Source: Achromobacter deleyi (GTDB taxonomy: Bacteria; Pseudomonadota; Gammaproteobacteria; Burkholderiales; Burkholderiaceae_B). Taken from it: a DNA stretch of 64,000 bases. The notes under the pieces were generated by a model. That model saw nothing but the letters and a program-made list of their open reading frames with translations. It did no database searches and had not been told where the DNA came from. The DNA is taken from NCBI RefSeq assembly GCF_016127315.1, contig NZ_CP065997.1, forward strand, positions 3,472,001 to 3,536,000, given 5' to 3'. Positions 47,872 to 56,215 of the stretch are shown here, in pieces. Each line of letters starts with the position of its first letter. The first letter of the stretch is position 1. The translations under genes and the position numbers were made by a program.

Positions 47872-48807
47872 CTAGCGCGTCATTTTCTCCGTCAGGTTTT
47901 CCATCGGCGTGTAGTGGATCACGAGCACCCCGGACGGGGAGTCCTGCTTGTTGGGATCGCGCCTGAGCGTGGCGCCGACCAGGTTGTCGTCCACGGCGCC
48001 ACGCCAGTGCTCGTCGCCCGGGCGGGTCGTGTCCGCCTTGCGTCCCATGAGCGCGACGGCGAGCTGGCGCAGCGCGGCGACGCCGGCCACGGTGGACGCT
48101 GATTCGACCACCGCATACGAGAACCGTGACTCCGCGAAGCAATAGCTGATCCGCGCCGGCTTGGCCGCCTGCCAGTGGGAATCCTTGGGCGTGGGCGCGG
48201 CGTAGCACACCGCGTCGGCCCCCTTGGCGGGTGAGGGATCGGACAGGGACAACGACGGAGGCGCCGCCCATTTCTGTTCGCCGATGCCCGCGTCCAGCTT
48301 CGCTTCGACGGGCAGCGGCGGCCAGTCCAGGCCGGACGTATCGAACAGGAACTGCTGGTTGCCGGCGCCGGCGACGGACACCTCGACGGTCACGCTTCGG
48401 GCCAGCCGGATCGTCTCCAGCATCACCTTGGGTTGGGACAGGTGAATGCTGGCCGTGTCCTGGATGGGCGCCGTGCTCGATTCCTGGACGGGCGCGGTGG
48501 CCACCTCGACCCATTCGCCCTGGTCAAAGCGCGCGGAAACCTTGCAACCCGTCGAGGGGCAGCGGAAGCGCCCGTTGTCGATCGCCAGATAGGGACTGAT
48601 GCTCTCCGAGGTCGCGCGGATCACCAGGCTGACGCGGATGTCCGCTTTGCCTACCGTCGCCGACGGCACGCTGTTCGAGGATTGCAGGATCGCCAGGCGC
48701 TCGGGAATGTCGCACGCATCGGCGCCGCAGGTCTTGTAGGTCCAGGCGGCCTGGGCCAGGCATGGCACGGCGAGTAGCGCCAGGGCGAGGGATCGGAGGT
48801 TTTTCAT
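47872..48807 (-). CDS. Secreted/periplasmic protein, unknown (DUF1176-like appearance)
   Basis: A 311-residue protein with a signal peptide (LALALLAVPCLAQA). Four Cys lie in CGADACDIPER and near CPSTGC. Features are RISYCFAESRFSYAV and DDNLVGATLRRDP. The extraction-like arrangement of domains recalls DUF1176, but I am not certain. Convergent with the Lrp gene. Start at 48807; 48816 is possible. Confidence 0.55.
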   Translation of the reverse strand: MKNLRSLALALLAVPCLAQAAWTYKTCGADACDIPERLAILQSSNSVPSATVGKADIRVSLVIRATSESISPYLAIDNGRFRCPSTGCKVSARFDQGEWVEVATAPVQESSTAPIQDTASIHLSQPKVMLETIRLARSVTVEVSVAGAGNQQFLFDTSGLDWPPLPVEAKLDAGIGEQKWAAPPSLSLSDPSPAKGADAVCYAAPTPKDSHWQAAKPARISYCFAESRFSYAVVESASTVAGVAALRQLAVALMGRKADTTRPGDEHWRGAVDDNLVGATLRRDPNKQDSPSGVLVIHYTPMENLTEKMTR

Positions 48808-49004
48808 TGGCATCATCGAGGGTCACGCAAGTGGCTCTGATGCCTTGATTCTACGAGGCTGAAGCCGCCCGGGGCAATTTGGCTTGGCCGTGCAGCCGCG
48901 ACGGGACGCATCCTGGATCGACGGCGTGTCGATGATGACGAAAACGTCCCAAGGTCGTGCGCCTGTCACGCGCAGGAGGGCCATGAAAGTGAAGGAGCTA
49001 TGAA

Positions 49005-49325
49005 ATGCCCAAGAAGGCTAAATCAAAGACGACGGAACGGTCCACGTTTGATCTGTTGAACGAAGGGTTGGACCACGCGCGAGCCATTCGCAGGGGGGAA
49101 CTGGCGCCCGGCCGGGTCACGAAGTTCGAGCCGATCGACGTGCGGGCCATTCGTGAGCGTGTCCAGATGTCCCAGGCCGAATTCGCCGCGGCCATCCATG
49201 TCAGCACCCGCACGCTGCAGAATTGGGAGCAGCGGCACCGAAATCCAACCGGGCCTGCCATCGCGCTGCTCAAGATCGTGGAACGCGCGCCCGACGTCGC
49301 CGTGAAAGTGCTTCAATCCGCATGA
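49005..49325 (+). CDS. HigA/NadS-like HTH regulator without visible toxin partner
   Basis: A 106-residue protein. The HTH VRAIRERVQMSQAEFAAAIH with STRTLQNWEQRHRNPTGPA is that of NadS/HigA antitoxins, whose RelE-like toxin gene normally lies just upstream. The upstream 190 bases contain no such gene. AAGGAG precedes the ATG. It is probably an orphan regulator or the remnant of a toxin-antitoxin pair. Confidence 0.8.
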   Translation: MPKKAKSKTTERSTFDLLNEGLDHARAIRRGELAPGRVTKFEPIDVRAIRERVQMSQAEFAAAIHVSTRTLQNWEQRHRNPTGPAIALLKIVERAPDVAVKVLQSA

Positions 49326-49383
49326 CTGCATCAGTGCATCAGTGCATGACTGCTTGCGAGATCGACGGCCGTATCGGCGTCGC

Positions 49384-50001
49384 CTACCGGATCGCCGCCA
49401 GCTTCACCGCGAACCCCAGCAGGAACACCCCCGCCAACCGCTCCAGCAGGTTGGCGACGCGCGGATTGGCGCGCATCCGTTGCGCCAGGTGGTGCGTCAG
49501 CAGCACGGCCACCAGGCCATAGAGAAACGTCAGCGCCGCCACCGTGACCGCCATGAACGCGAACGTCACGATCCCCTGATGCCGGACCGGATCGATGAAC
49601 AGCGGAAAGAACGCCATGTAGAACATGATCGCCTTGGGGTTCAGCAAGGTGATCATCGCGGTCTGACGCAGATAGTGGCCATTGTCCATGCGGCTCGGGC
49701 GCGGCGGCGCGCCGGGCTTGCTGCGCATCATCTGCAGGCCCAGCCAGGCGAGATACGCGGCGCCGGCCCACTGCACGATGTGAAACGCCGTGGGATAGGC
49801 GGCCAGCAGGGCCGAGACGCCGGCTACCGCCAGCCACATCAGCACCTGGTCGCCCAGGATCACGCCGCAGGTCGCGGCCAGGCCCGCCTTGACGCCGCCT
49901 TTGCCGGTGGCCGTGAGCAGCGCGAAGTTGCCCGGGCCGGGGATGATCAGCAGCATGATGAAGGCGAGCACGAATGCGCCATAGTCGGTGACACCGAGCA
50001 T
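49384..50001 (-). CDS. LysE/RhtB family amino-acid exporter (second copy)
   Basis: A 205-residue inner membrane protein: LLIIPGPGNFALLTATGKGG at the N-terminus and LLNPKAIMFYMAFFPLFI in the middle are the family signature. It is not a close duplicate of the exporter at 46710-47327. It lies alone on its strand, downstream of the flagellin terminator. Confidence 0.9.
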   Translation of the reverse strand: MLGVTDYGAFVLAFIMLLIIPGPGNFALLTATGKGGVKAGLAATCGVILGDQVLMWLAVAGVSALLAAYPTAFHIVQWAGAAYLAWLGLQMMRSKPGAPPRPSRMDNGHYLRQTAMITLLNPKAIMFYMAFFPLFIDPVRHQGIVTFAFMAVTVAALTFLYGLVAVLLTHHLAQRMRANPRVANLLERLAGVFLLGFAVKLAAIR

Positions 50002-50080
50002 GGAAAGACTCCCGAAAAGGTAGCGGGCATTGTAGATCCGCCGGGCGCGACGCGCGGCGGGGCTCGGCTGACAAGAAAAA

Positions 50081-50125
50081 GGCCGGCCACCGCCCGCCGC
50101 GATGCGCGGCGGGTGGTGGCCGGCC
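50081..50125 (-). terminator. Flagellin terminator
   Basis: Read leftward, a long GC-rich hairpin with GGCCGGCCACC at its base and one or two mismatches is followed by TTTTTCTTG. It lies 21 bases after the flagellin stop. Confidence 0.88.
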
Positions 50126-50145
50126 CGATGGGCTGGCCTACGCGA

Positions 50146-51837
50146 TCAACGCAGCAGCGACAGCACGGTCTGCGGCACCTGGTTGGCCTGCGCCAGGACC
50201 GACGTGCCGGCCTGCTGCAGGATCTGGGCCTTCGACATGTTCGACACTTCCGTGGCGTAGTCGGCGTCCTGGATGCGCGAGCGCGCGCCGGACAGGTTGT
50301 TGATGACGTTGTTCAGGTTGGCGATCGTCGATTCCAGGCGGTTCTGCACGGCGCCCAGTTCGCCGGTCAGCTTGTCCAGCTTGGTGAACGCGGAATCCAG
50401 CGTCTTCATGGGATCGGCGGTCAGCGTGCCCTTGCTGGTGGTGTCGGTGGTCAGCTTGCCCGACGCGCTGACATAGGCGAGCGAACCGATCTTGGGCGCG
50501 TAGTCGCCAGTGCCATTGCCGCCCGTCACGGTAGCTTTGCCCGAGGTGGGGTCGACATGGTAGTCCGTGTTGACGGTCTTGGTGGTCGTGAACGCATCCT
50601 TTTCATCGACGAAGGTGTTGGTCGACACGCCGGAGGTGAAGCTCACCGTGGCGGCGGTGATGCCCGAACCCAGCGTGATGGTTGTGTCGTTGGTCGTGGT
50701 GTTGGCTTTGGCCATGGCCAGCAGCGCATCGGACGAGATGGTATTGACGAACGTCACGTTGTTGGCCGTGGTGGTGTTCACGTACGTCTTGCCGCCGATG
50801 GAAAGCGACGAGCTGCCGGCTGCTGCGGTGTTGGTCGACACGGCGGTCAGCACGGTGTTGAGCGTGGCGGCGGTGGCTCCGGCGCTGTTGTTGGTCATGT
50901 TGCCGCCGGCATCGAGGTACGCCGCCGAGCCATTCATCTTGATGGCGCCCGTGGCATCGACTTCGAAGGTGCTCGACGCCGTGCCGTTGCTGTGGATGTA
51001 GGTACCGGTGGTGGTGCCGGTGGCCGGTCGCAACGCGGTGCCCAGGGCGGTGACGGCAGCGGCGCTCGAGGCCGACTTGTCGGTGAACGAGAAGTTCTTG
51101 TTGGTGGCATCGTAGGTGTAGGTCGTGCCGGTAGCGGCCGTGCCCACGGTGACCTTGTTGCCGTTTTCAAGCTTGCCGAACACCTGCTCGGCGGTCGCGG
51201 CGGCGTGCGTCGTCGTGACTTGCCATTCATTGGCGGCGGTGGTCACGCCGCCCGCGGCCGCCAGGTCGGTGACGGTGGCCGTGCTGTTCTGGGTCACACC
51301 CGAGCCGTTGACGTTGAAGCCGTCCAGGCCCAGCGTCTTGATGCTGATTTCCGACAGGTTCAGGCTGATGGTTTCGTTGTCATTGGCGCCGACCTGCAGC
51401 GTCAGGGGCTCCGCCTTGGCCGACAGCACCTTCACGCCGTTGAAGTCGGTTTGCTGCGAGATGCGGTCGATGTCCGACAGGCGCTGATTGATTTCGTCCT
51501 GCATCGAGTTGCGCTGCTCTTGCGAGTAGCTGCTGTTGCCGGCCTGCACCGCCAGTTCGCGCACGCGTTGCAGGTGGGTGTTGATCTCGGCCGCGGCGCC
51601 TTCGGTGGTCTGCGCCAGCGAGATGCCGTCGTTGGCGTTGCGCGCTGCCTGCGTCAGGCCCTTGACGTTGGCGGTGAAGCGGTTGGCGATGGCCATGCCG
51701 GCCGCGTCGTCCTTGGCGCTGTTGATGCGCAGGCCCGACGACAGGCGTTCGATCGCGGTGCCGAGCGCCGATTGCGATTTGTTGAGATTGTTCTGCGCGA
51801 CCAGCGACAGATAGTTGGTATTGATGACTGCGGCCAT
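50146..51837 (-). CDS. fliC: Flagellin
   Basis: A 563-residue filament subunit. The conserved N-terminal D0/D1 part (AAVINTNYLSLVAQNNLNKS, RLSSGLRINSAKDDAAGMAI) and C-terminal part (ADYATEVSNMSKAQILQQAG, ending VLSLLR) enclose a long central domain rich in Thr, Ala, Asn and Ser, about residues 180-480. Many betaproteobacterial flagellins are nearer 390 residues, so the surface domain is enlarged. AGGAG precedes the ATG. Confidence 0.96.
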   Translation of the reverse strand: MAAVINTNYLSLVAQNNLNKSQSALGTAIERLSSGLRINSAKDDAAGMAIANRFTANVKGLTQAARNANDGISLAQTTEGAAAEINTHLQRVRELAVQAGNSSYSQEQRNSMQDEINQRLSDIDRISQQTDFNGVKVLSAKAEPLTLQVGANDNETISLNLSEISIKTLGLDGFNVNGSGVTQNSTATVTDLAAAGGVTTAANEWQVTTTHAAATAEQVFGKLENGNKVTVGTAATGTTYTYDATNKNFSFTDKSASSAAAVTALGTALRPATGTTTGTYIHSNGTASSTFEVDATGAIKMNGSAAYLDAGGNMTNNSAGATAATLNTVLTAVSTNTAAAGSSSLSIGGKTYVNTTTANNVTFVNTISSDALLAMAKANTTTNDTTITLGSGITAATVSFTSGVSTNTFVDEKDAFTTTKTVNTDYHVDPTSGKATVTGGNGTGDYAPKIGSLAYVSASGKLTTDTTSKGTLTADPMKTLDSAFTKLDKLTGELGAVQNRLESTIANLNNVINNLSGARSRIQDADYATEVSNMSKAQILQQAGTSVLAQANQVPQTVLSLLR

Positions 51838-51983
51838 GTGTAAGCTCCTAGGCAGAGAAAGGCTTGATCGCACCGGGCAGGGAACTGCCCGGTTGCCAAC
51901 GTGATGAACTGATTCTCAGCATTCAGGTTCGTCCGTTGCCAGGACTACGACATGGCGAAAATGATCTTTAGACAACCGCCGGC

Positions 51984-52008
51984 CAAACGGCAGTCTTATG
52001 ATTTTTTA
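51984..52008 (-). promoter_or_regulatory. Weak candidate sigma-28 promoter of flagellin
   Basis: Read leftward, TAAA (52005-52008) and GCCGTTTG (51984-51991) are 13 bases apart, about 147 bases before the ATG. The consensus is TAAA-N15-GCCGATAA, so both spacing and -10 deviate. The remainder of 51838-52190 contains only the hairpin listed next. Confidence 0.3.
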
Positions 52009-52062
52009 TGAGATTTGGTAGCCGCGGCATGCAATGCGAGCGCATGCATGTGCCCATAAAAG

Positions 52063-52096
52063 AAGGCCCCACCCGCGGATAAGCGGGTGGGGCCTT
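52063..52096 (-). terminator. Terminator between response regulator and flagellin
   Basis: AAGGCCCCACCCGC (52063-52076) and its complement (52083-52096) form a perfect 14-bp stem. It separates the regulator transcript from the flagellin promoter region. Confidence 0.75.
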
Positions 52097-52190
52097 CGGG
52101 CCTTGTCTCTCTTGGGGAAAGTTTGCAAGACACGTGTAGTGTAAGCATTTGGCGCGGCGAGAAACTCACAAATACTCGACACCGTGTGGA

Positions 52191-52898
52191 TCAGGCGTGC
52201 ATGGCGATGCGGATCATGCTTTCACGCATCACCAGCAAGGAGCCTTCGGAATAGATGTTGCGGATCTGCATGGGCGCGTCGCGCAGGGTCGCGAGTTTCT
52301 TGCGCACCCGGTAAAGCAGCGCGTCGATGCGGTGCTGGTCGTAGATGACTTCCGGATAGCCCAGGATCTGCGACATCCGTTTGTGGCTGACGGGAAATTT
52401 CGGGCTCTGGATCAGCGTTGCCATGACGATGGATTCCTTTGCCGTCAGGCTCAGCTGTTCGCCGTTCGACGATCGCAGCTGGCGCGATTGCACGTCCAGG
52501 GTCCAGTTGCCGCGCAAGACCGGGCCGGGTGTCGCGGTCACGAGCCGGCGTTCGAGCGCGCTGACGGTGACGGCCAGCAGCGCGAGCTGGATCGGCTTGA
52601 TCAGGTAGTGGTCGGCGCCGTCGCTCAGGCTTTGCAGCTGCGCGGGCATGCGCACGTTGTCGGTCAGCACGATGATGCCCATGGCGGGAAACGCGCGGCG
52701 CAACGAGGCGATGTGGTCGAGCATGTCGCCGTCAGGCAGCGATGCCGCCGTCACCAGGATGCCGGGCGGGTCCTGCCGGATGTGCGCCAGCGCGTCCTGC
52801 AGGGTGCCGCAGGCGAGCACGCCACGTCCGAGCCCGGCGATGTGGCTCGACACGCTTTCCGCCCATTGCGGCGGATCTTCAACGACAAGGACGCGCAT
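52191..52898 (-). CDS. OmpR-type response regulator with a pseudo-receiver domain
   Basis: A 235-residue protein. The receiver keeps the acidic pair (VVED, 7-8), the Thr (IIVLTDN) and the Lys (HYLIKPI), but the phosphoacceptor place has Ala51 (VTAASLPDGD) in place of Asp. The C-terminal winged helix reads LSLTAKESIVMATLIQSPKF with HRIDALLYRVRKKLATL. It should bind DNA independently of phosphorylation. No histidine kinase is adjacent. Its neighbour is flagellin, but a link to motility is only positional. Confidence 0.85.
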   Translation of the reverse strand: MRVLVVEDPPQWAESVSSHIAGLGRGVLACGTLQDALAHIRQDPPGILVTAASLPDGDMLDHIASLRRAFPAMGIIVLTDNVRMPAQLQSLSDGADHYLIKPIQLALLAVTVSALERRLVTATPGPVLRGNWTLDVQSRQLRSSNGEQLSLTAKESIVMATLIQSPKFPVSHKRMSQILGYPEVIYDQHRIDALLYRVRKKLATLRDAPMQIRNIYSEGSLLVMRESMIRIAMHA

Positions 52899-53005
52899 AC
52901 CTGCACTTGATTTCCCGGGCCACGGATTGTGTCGGCGTCTGGATGGCGGGCCTTCTTCCTCCAGCGCGGCATCATGGAAACGATGCCAATCCGATTCTAG
53001 ATTTG

Positions 53006-53437
53006 TCAGTGGCGGAAAACGCGATCAGTAGTCTTACTGGCAGTCTGATAATGATGGCGAAACGGCGTCGCGATGCCGCGCAACGCGACAGGCGCCAGGC
53101 ACACCACCAGGATGAGGAAGCCGACCTGCGCCAGATAGAACGGCGCGGACCATTGGCCATGGGTGGCGACATACCAGGTGTTGTGCAACACATCGCTGAC
53201 GATGATCAGCAGCGTCAGCCACACGCCCGCGCGCGGCCGCACGAACAGCAGCGCGGCGGCCAGCGGGTCCAGCAGGGTCAACCCGCTCCAGTAGAGCTTG
53301 CTGAAGGTCGAGGTCGCGGCGCCGTAGCCGTAGTCCCACAGCCATCCATGTTCGATGACCGCCACGACATGGTTGTACGTGGCGCCGAGCAGGCATGCGG
53401 CGAACAGCATACGGATGGCGAGGGATGCGCGAGGCAT
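53006..53437 (-). CDS. Four-helix membrane protein, unknown
   Basis: A 143-residue inner membrane protein: ASLAIRMLFAACLLGATYNH, SGLTLLDPLAAALLFVRP, VWLTLLIIVSDVLHNTWYV and FYLAQVGFLILVVCLAPVAL are its membrane segments. Conserved-looking polar residues (HN, DVLHN) lie within them. No family assigned. Confidence 0.65.
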   Translation of the reverse strand: MPRASLAIRMLFAACLLGATYNHVVAVIEHGWLWDYGYGAATSTFSKLYWSGLTLLDPLAAALLFVRPRAGVWLTLLIIVSDVLHNTWYVATHGQWSAPFYLAQVGFLILVVCLAPVALRGIATPFRHHYQTASKTTDRVFRH

Positions 53438-53879
53438 CGGGCAGGCTCCACGGCAAGGGATCGGACGGCAGCTTAGCAGAGCGCCTCCGCGCCCTGGGCG
53501 GGCCTTCGGTGAAGCGAGCCAGCGGATGATGCGGCCTTGCCGGACCAGGCCGGGCGAGCCATCGACGGTGGTGCGATGTCGACGCATCAATGGACCAGCG
53601 CGTCCGGGACGTCGTGCCCCTTCAGAAACAATCGCAACAATAGTTTTCGAGTCGTCAGGCAAGCAATGGGCCCTCGCGCCGCGGGATGACCGCGTATCAT
53701 CTGGCCACGGCCCGCGTCATTGCTGGCGTTGCGTCCGCCAGTACACCCCGGCCGCGAGAAATCCCGCCGCGCCTTCCGGGCCAGCCGATGTTTCAACCCG
53801 CCACGCGGCCATTGCGATCCGGCCCCGAGCCAGTAGCATGCGCGCTCAATACGATTCAGCCTCATTTAAGGACCGATCC
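53438..53879. other. 442-base stretch without a convincing gene
   Basis: Open frames here have the unusual Arg/Pro/Ala-rich composition of GC-rich noncoding DNA. I see no RNA gene, strong terminator or repeat. AAGGA just before 53880 is the ribosome site of the lipoprotein gene. Confidence 0.5.
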
Positions 53880-54929
53880 ATGACCTTGCCGCGCCCGCGC
53901 CTTGCCTTGTCCCTCCTGACGCTTACGCTGGCCTTGTCGGGGTGCGTGAACATTCCGTCATCGAACGGGTACGGCACTCGCGACGATCCGCGCTACGGGC
54001 AGTTGCTGGACCTGATCAATGAGGCGCTGAAGGCCGACATGGCCGTGGTGCTGGTGGCCGACCTGATGCCGCATGCGTCGCTGAAAGACGCCATGACCAT
54101 GACGCAGTGGACGCCGACCGTGATCTGGATGCACGAGAAGGCGCCGCAGGTGACCTTCAGCCGCAAGTTCCAGACCAATTCGCTCAAGCGCGATCCCAAG
54201 GAAACCTACCTGTTCCAGGCGTTCGAGGTGCATATCCTGCCGCCCGGCAAATACCTGCTGACCGGCGGCGACGACTACAAGCTGAATGCGCTGCTCGACC
54301 AGGTCGGTGCCAAGCGCGGACCTGAGGGATCGGGCCGCGGCGCCAACGGCACCGCCTATCTGTCGCCCGAGCTCTATCGCGAGTTCTACAGGCAGGAAGC
54401 GTGGCGCGACGCCACCACCCACACCGAGACCAAGACGCGCCAGGTCTGCACCGCCGTGCACATGGCGTCGGGGGCGTGCGTGAGCTGGGGCCAGCAGCAG
54501 TACAGCGAGACCACGGCCGGCATGCCGGCGGGCTACTACGAGGAAACCGATTCCCGCGACATTCCCGCCATCAAGGTGCAGGCGCGCATTCCGCCCAAGC
54601 AGGCGCTGGCGAGCTTCACGCTGCAAGGCGGCCAGCTGGTGCTGAGCCAGCGCATGCACCTGAAGACGCCCAGCTACAAGTTCCGCCAGCAGTCCTGCCG
54701 CGCGGTCGATCCCAAGATGATCGAATGCCCGCTCGAGGACCTGACCGTCTACACCCGCCCGGCGCCGATGGAGTTCACGCGGCAGTTCATCGCGCAGCGC
54801 ACCAACCTGAGCGCCGAGCACCAGGCGCTGCTGGCCAAGCTGCAGCCCATGCAGATCACGCCGCTGGGCAAGCAGGGCATGGAGGATCCGATCTGGGGCG
54901 TGCCGCTGTCGATGGACAAGGGCCGCTAG
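53880..54929 (+). CDS. Putative outer-membrane or periplasmic lipoprotein
   Basis: A 349-residue protein with a lipoprotein signal peptide ending at LSGC (TLALSGCVNIPSS, Cys about 22). The mature part contains FEVHILPPGKYLLTGGDDYK, and three internal Cys (QVCTAVHMASGACVSW). No family recognised. It is followed 12 bases later by an MFS transporter gene, probably in one operon. Confidence 0.7.
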   Translation: MTLPRPRLALSLLTLTLALSGCVNIPSSNGYGTRDDPRYGQLLDLINEALKADMAVVLVADLMPHASLKDAMTMTQWTPTVIWMHEKAPQVTFSRKFQTNSLKRDPKETYLFQAFEVHILPPGKYLLTGGDDYKLNALLDQVGAKRGPEGSGRGANGTAYLSPELYREFYRQEAWRDATTHTETKTRQVCTAVHMASGACVSWGQQQYSETTAGMPAGYYEETDSRDIPAIKVQARIPPKQALASFTLQGGQLVLSQRMHLKTPSYKFRQQSCRAVDPKMIECPLEDLTVYTRPAPMEFTRQFIAQRTNLSAEHQALLAKLQPMQITPLGKQGMEDPIWGVPLSMDKGR

Positions 54930-54940
54930 GCCGGCGCGCG

Positions 54941-56113
54941 ATGCAACGCCATGTCCTTGTCCTGCTGCTGCTCGCGCTGACCCAGATCGTCGGCTGGGGC
55001 GTGGTCGGCGTGCTGCCGGTCATCGCCGCCCCGGTCGCATCCGACCTGGGCGCCACCTTGCCCTCGGTGTTCCTGGGCACGTCGGTCATGTATGTCGCGA
55101 TGGGGCTGGCCGCGCCGCTGGCCGGCCGCGCGTTCCGCCGCTTCGGCACGCGCCGGGCCATGGCGGCGGGCGCCGGGCTGATCGGACTGGGCCTGGCCCT
55201 GCTCGCGCTGTCTCCCGGCCTGTGGGCCTTCTGGGCCGCCTGGACGCTGGTCGGCGTGGCGGGCGCGGCGTTCCTGACGACCGGGGCATATGCCTACGTC
55301 GTGGAATACGCGCAGGACCGGGCACGCGGGCTCATCGGCACGCTGATGCTGGTGACGGGCCTGGCGGGCAGCGTGTTCCTGCCGGTCACGGCTTTCCTCG
55401 ATCATCTGATGGGCTGGCGGGCGACACTTATCGTCTACGCCATCTGCATGCTGGCGCTGGTCGGCCCGTTGCTGTGGTTCGGCCTGCCGTCGACCGAGGC
55501 CGCGGCGGCCGCGGCCTCGCGCGACGCGGACGGACGCAAGGGCCCGGTGTTCGCGCTGCTGGTGGCCGCCATCGCGCTGAACAGTTTCGTCACCTTCGGC
55601 ATCCAGGCGGTGGGCGTGCCGCTGCTGCAGGCCATGGACATGGATCTGCCTCGTGCTGTCGCGGTCGCCTCGCTGCTGGGCGTCTTCAAGGTCGGTGGGC
55701 GCGTGCTCGACCTGCTGGGCGGGCGGCGCTGGGACGGGCTGTCCACCGGCATCGCTTCCGGCGCGATGATCCCGCTGGGGCTGGCCGTCATCGGGATCGG
55801 CGGCGCTGGCCTGCTGCCGGTGATCGGCTTCCTGCTGCTGTTCGGCGTCGGCAGCGGCGCCTTCGCGGTCGCGCGGGCCACCATGCCGCTGGTGTTCTTC
55901 GACAAGGCCGGCTATGCGGCGGCGATGGCCACCATCGCGCTGCCGATGAACCTGATCAACGCCTTGGCGCCGCCGCTGCTCGCGGCGTCCATGGACGCCG
56001 CCGGCGCGCCGGCCACCTTCGCCATGCTGGGCGGCTTGAGCGTGCTGGCGCTGGCGGTGTTGCTGCTGCTGGGCCGCATGCGGCCGCGGCCGGACCAGGC
56101 GCCAGCGGCCTGA
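54941..56113 (+). CDS. Major facilitator superfamily transporter
   Basis: A 390-residue inner membrane protein with about 12 hydrophobic segments in two halves joined by a charged loop (SRDADGRKGP, about 190). RAFRRFGTRRAMAAGAGLIG after the second helix is the MFS loop motif. It resembles putative exporters of the YfcJ/CynX-like kind, but the substrate is unknown. Confidence 0.85.
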   Translation: MQRHVLVLLLLALTQIVGWGVVGVLPVIAAPVASDLGATLPSVFLGTSVMYVAMGLAAPLAGRAFRRFGTRRAMAAGAGLIGLGLALLALSPGLWAFWAAWTLVGVAGAAFLTTGAYAYVVEYAQDRARGLIGTLMLVTGLAGSVFLPVTAFLDHLMGWRATLIVYAICMLALVGPLLWFGLPSTEAAAAAASRDADGRKGPVFALLVAAIALNSFVTFGIQAVGVPLLQAMDMDLPRAVAVASLLGVFKVGGRVLDLLGGRRWDGLSTGIASGAMIPLGLAVIGIGGAGLLPVIGFLLLFGVGSGAFAVARATMPLVFFDKAGYAAAMATIALPMNLINALAPPLLAASMDAAGAPATFAMLGGLSVLALAVLLLLGRMRPRPDQAPAA

Positions 56114-56215
56114 CGGCCCGGCGCCGCCTCCGCCACCCGCGCCTTCGCCGGTGCCAGCCGCGCCTTCAGCGGCTCTTTCAGCGGCCTCGGGCAGGCTGTC
56201 GCGGCCGTTGGCCGC

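Noticed and set aside
49342..51843. An 833-codon plus-strand frame opposite LysE and flagellin
   Set aside because: It is Gly/Arg/His-rich without domains and covers two well-identified minus-strand genes.
53587..53865. A 92-codon minus-strand gene in the gap before the lipoprotein
   Set aside because: No ribosome site, Arg/Gly-rich random-looking composition and no recognisable family.
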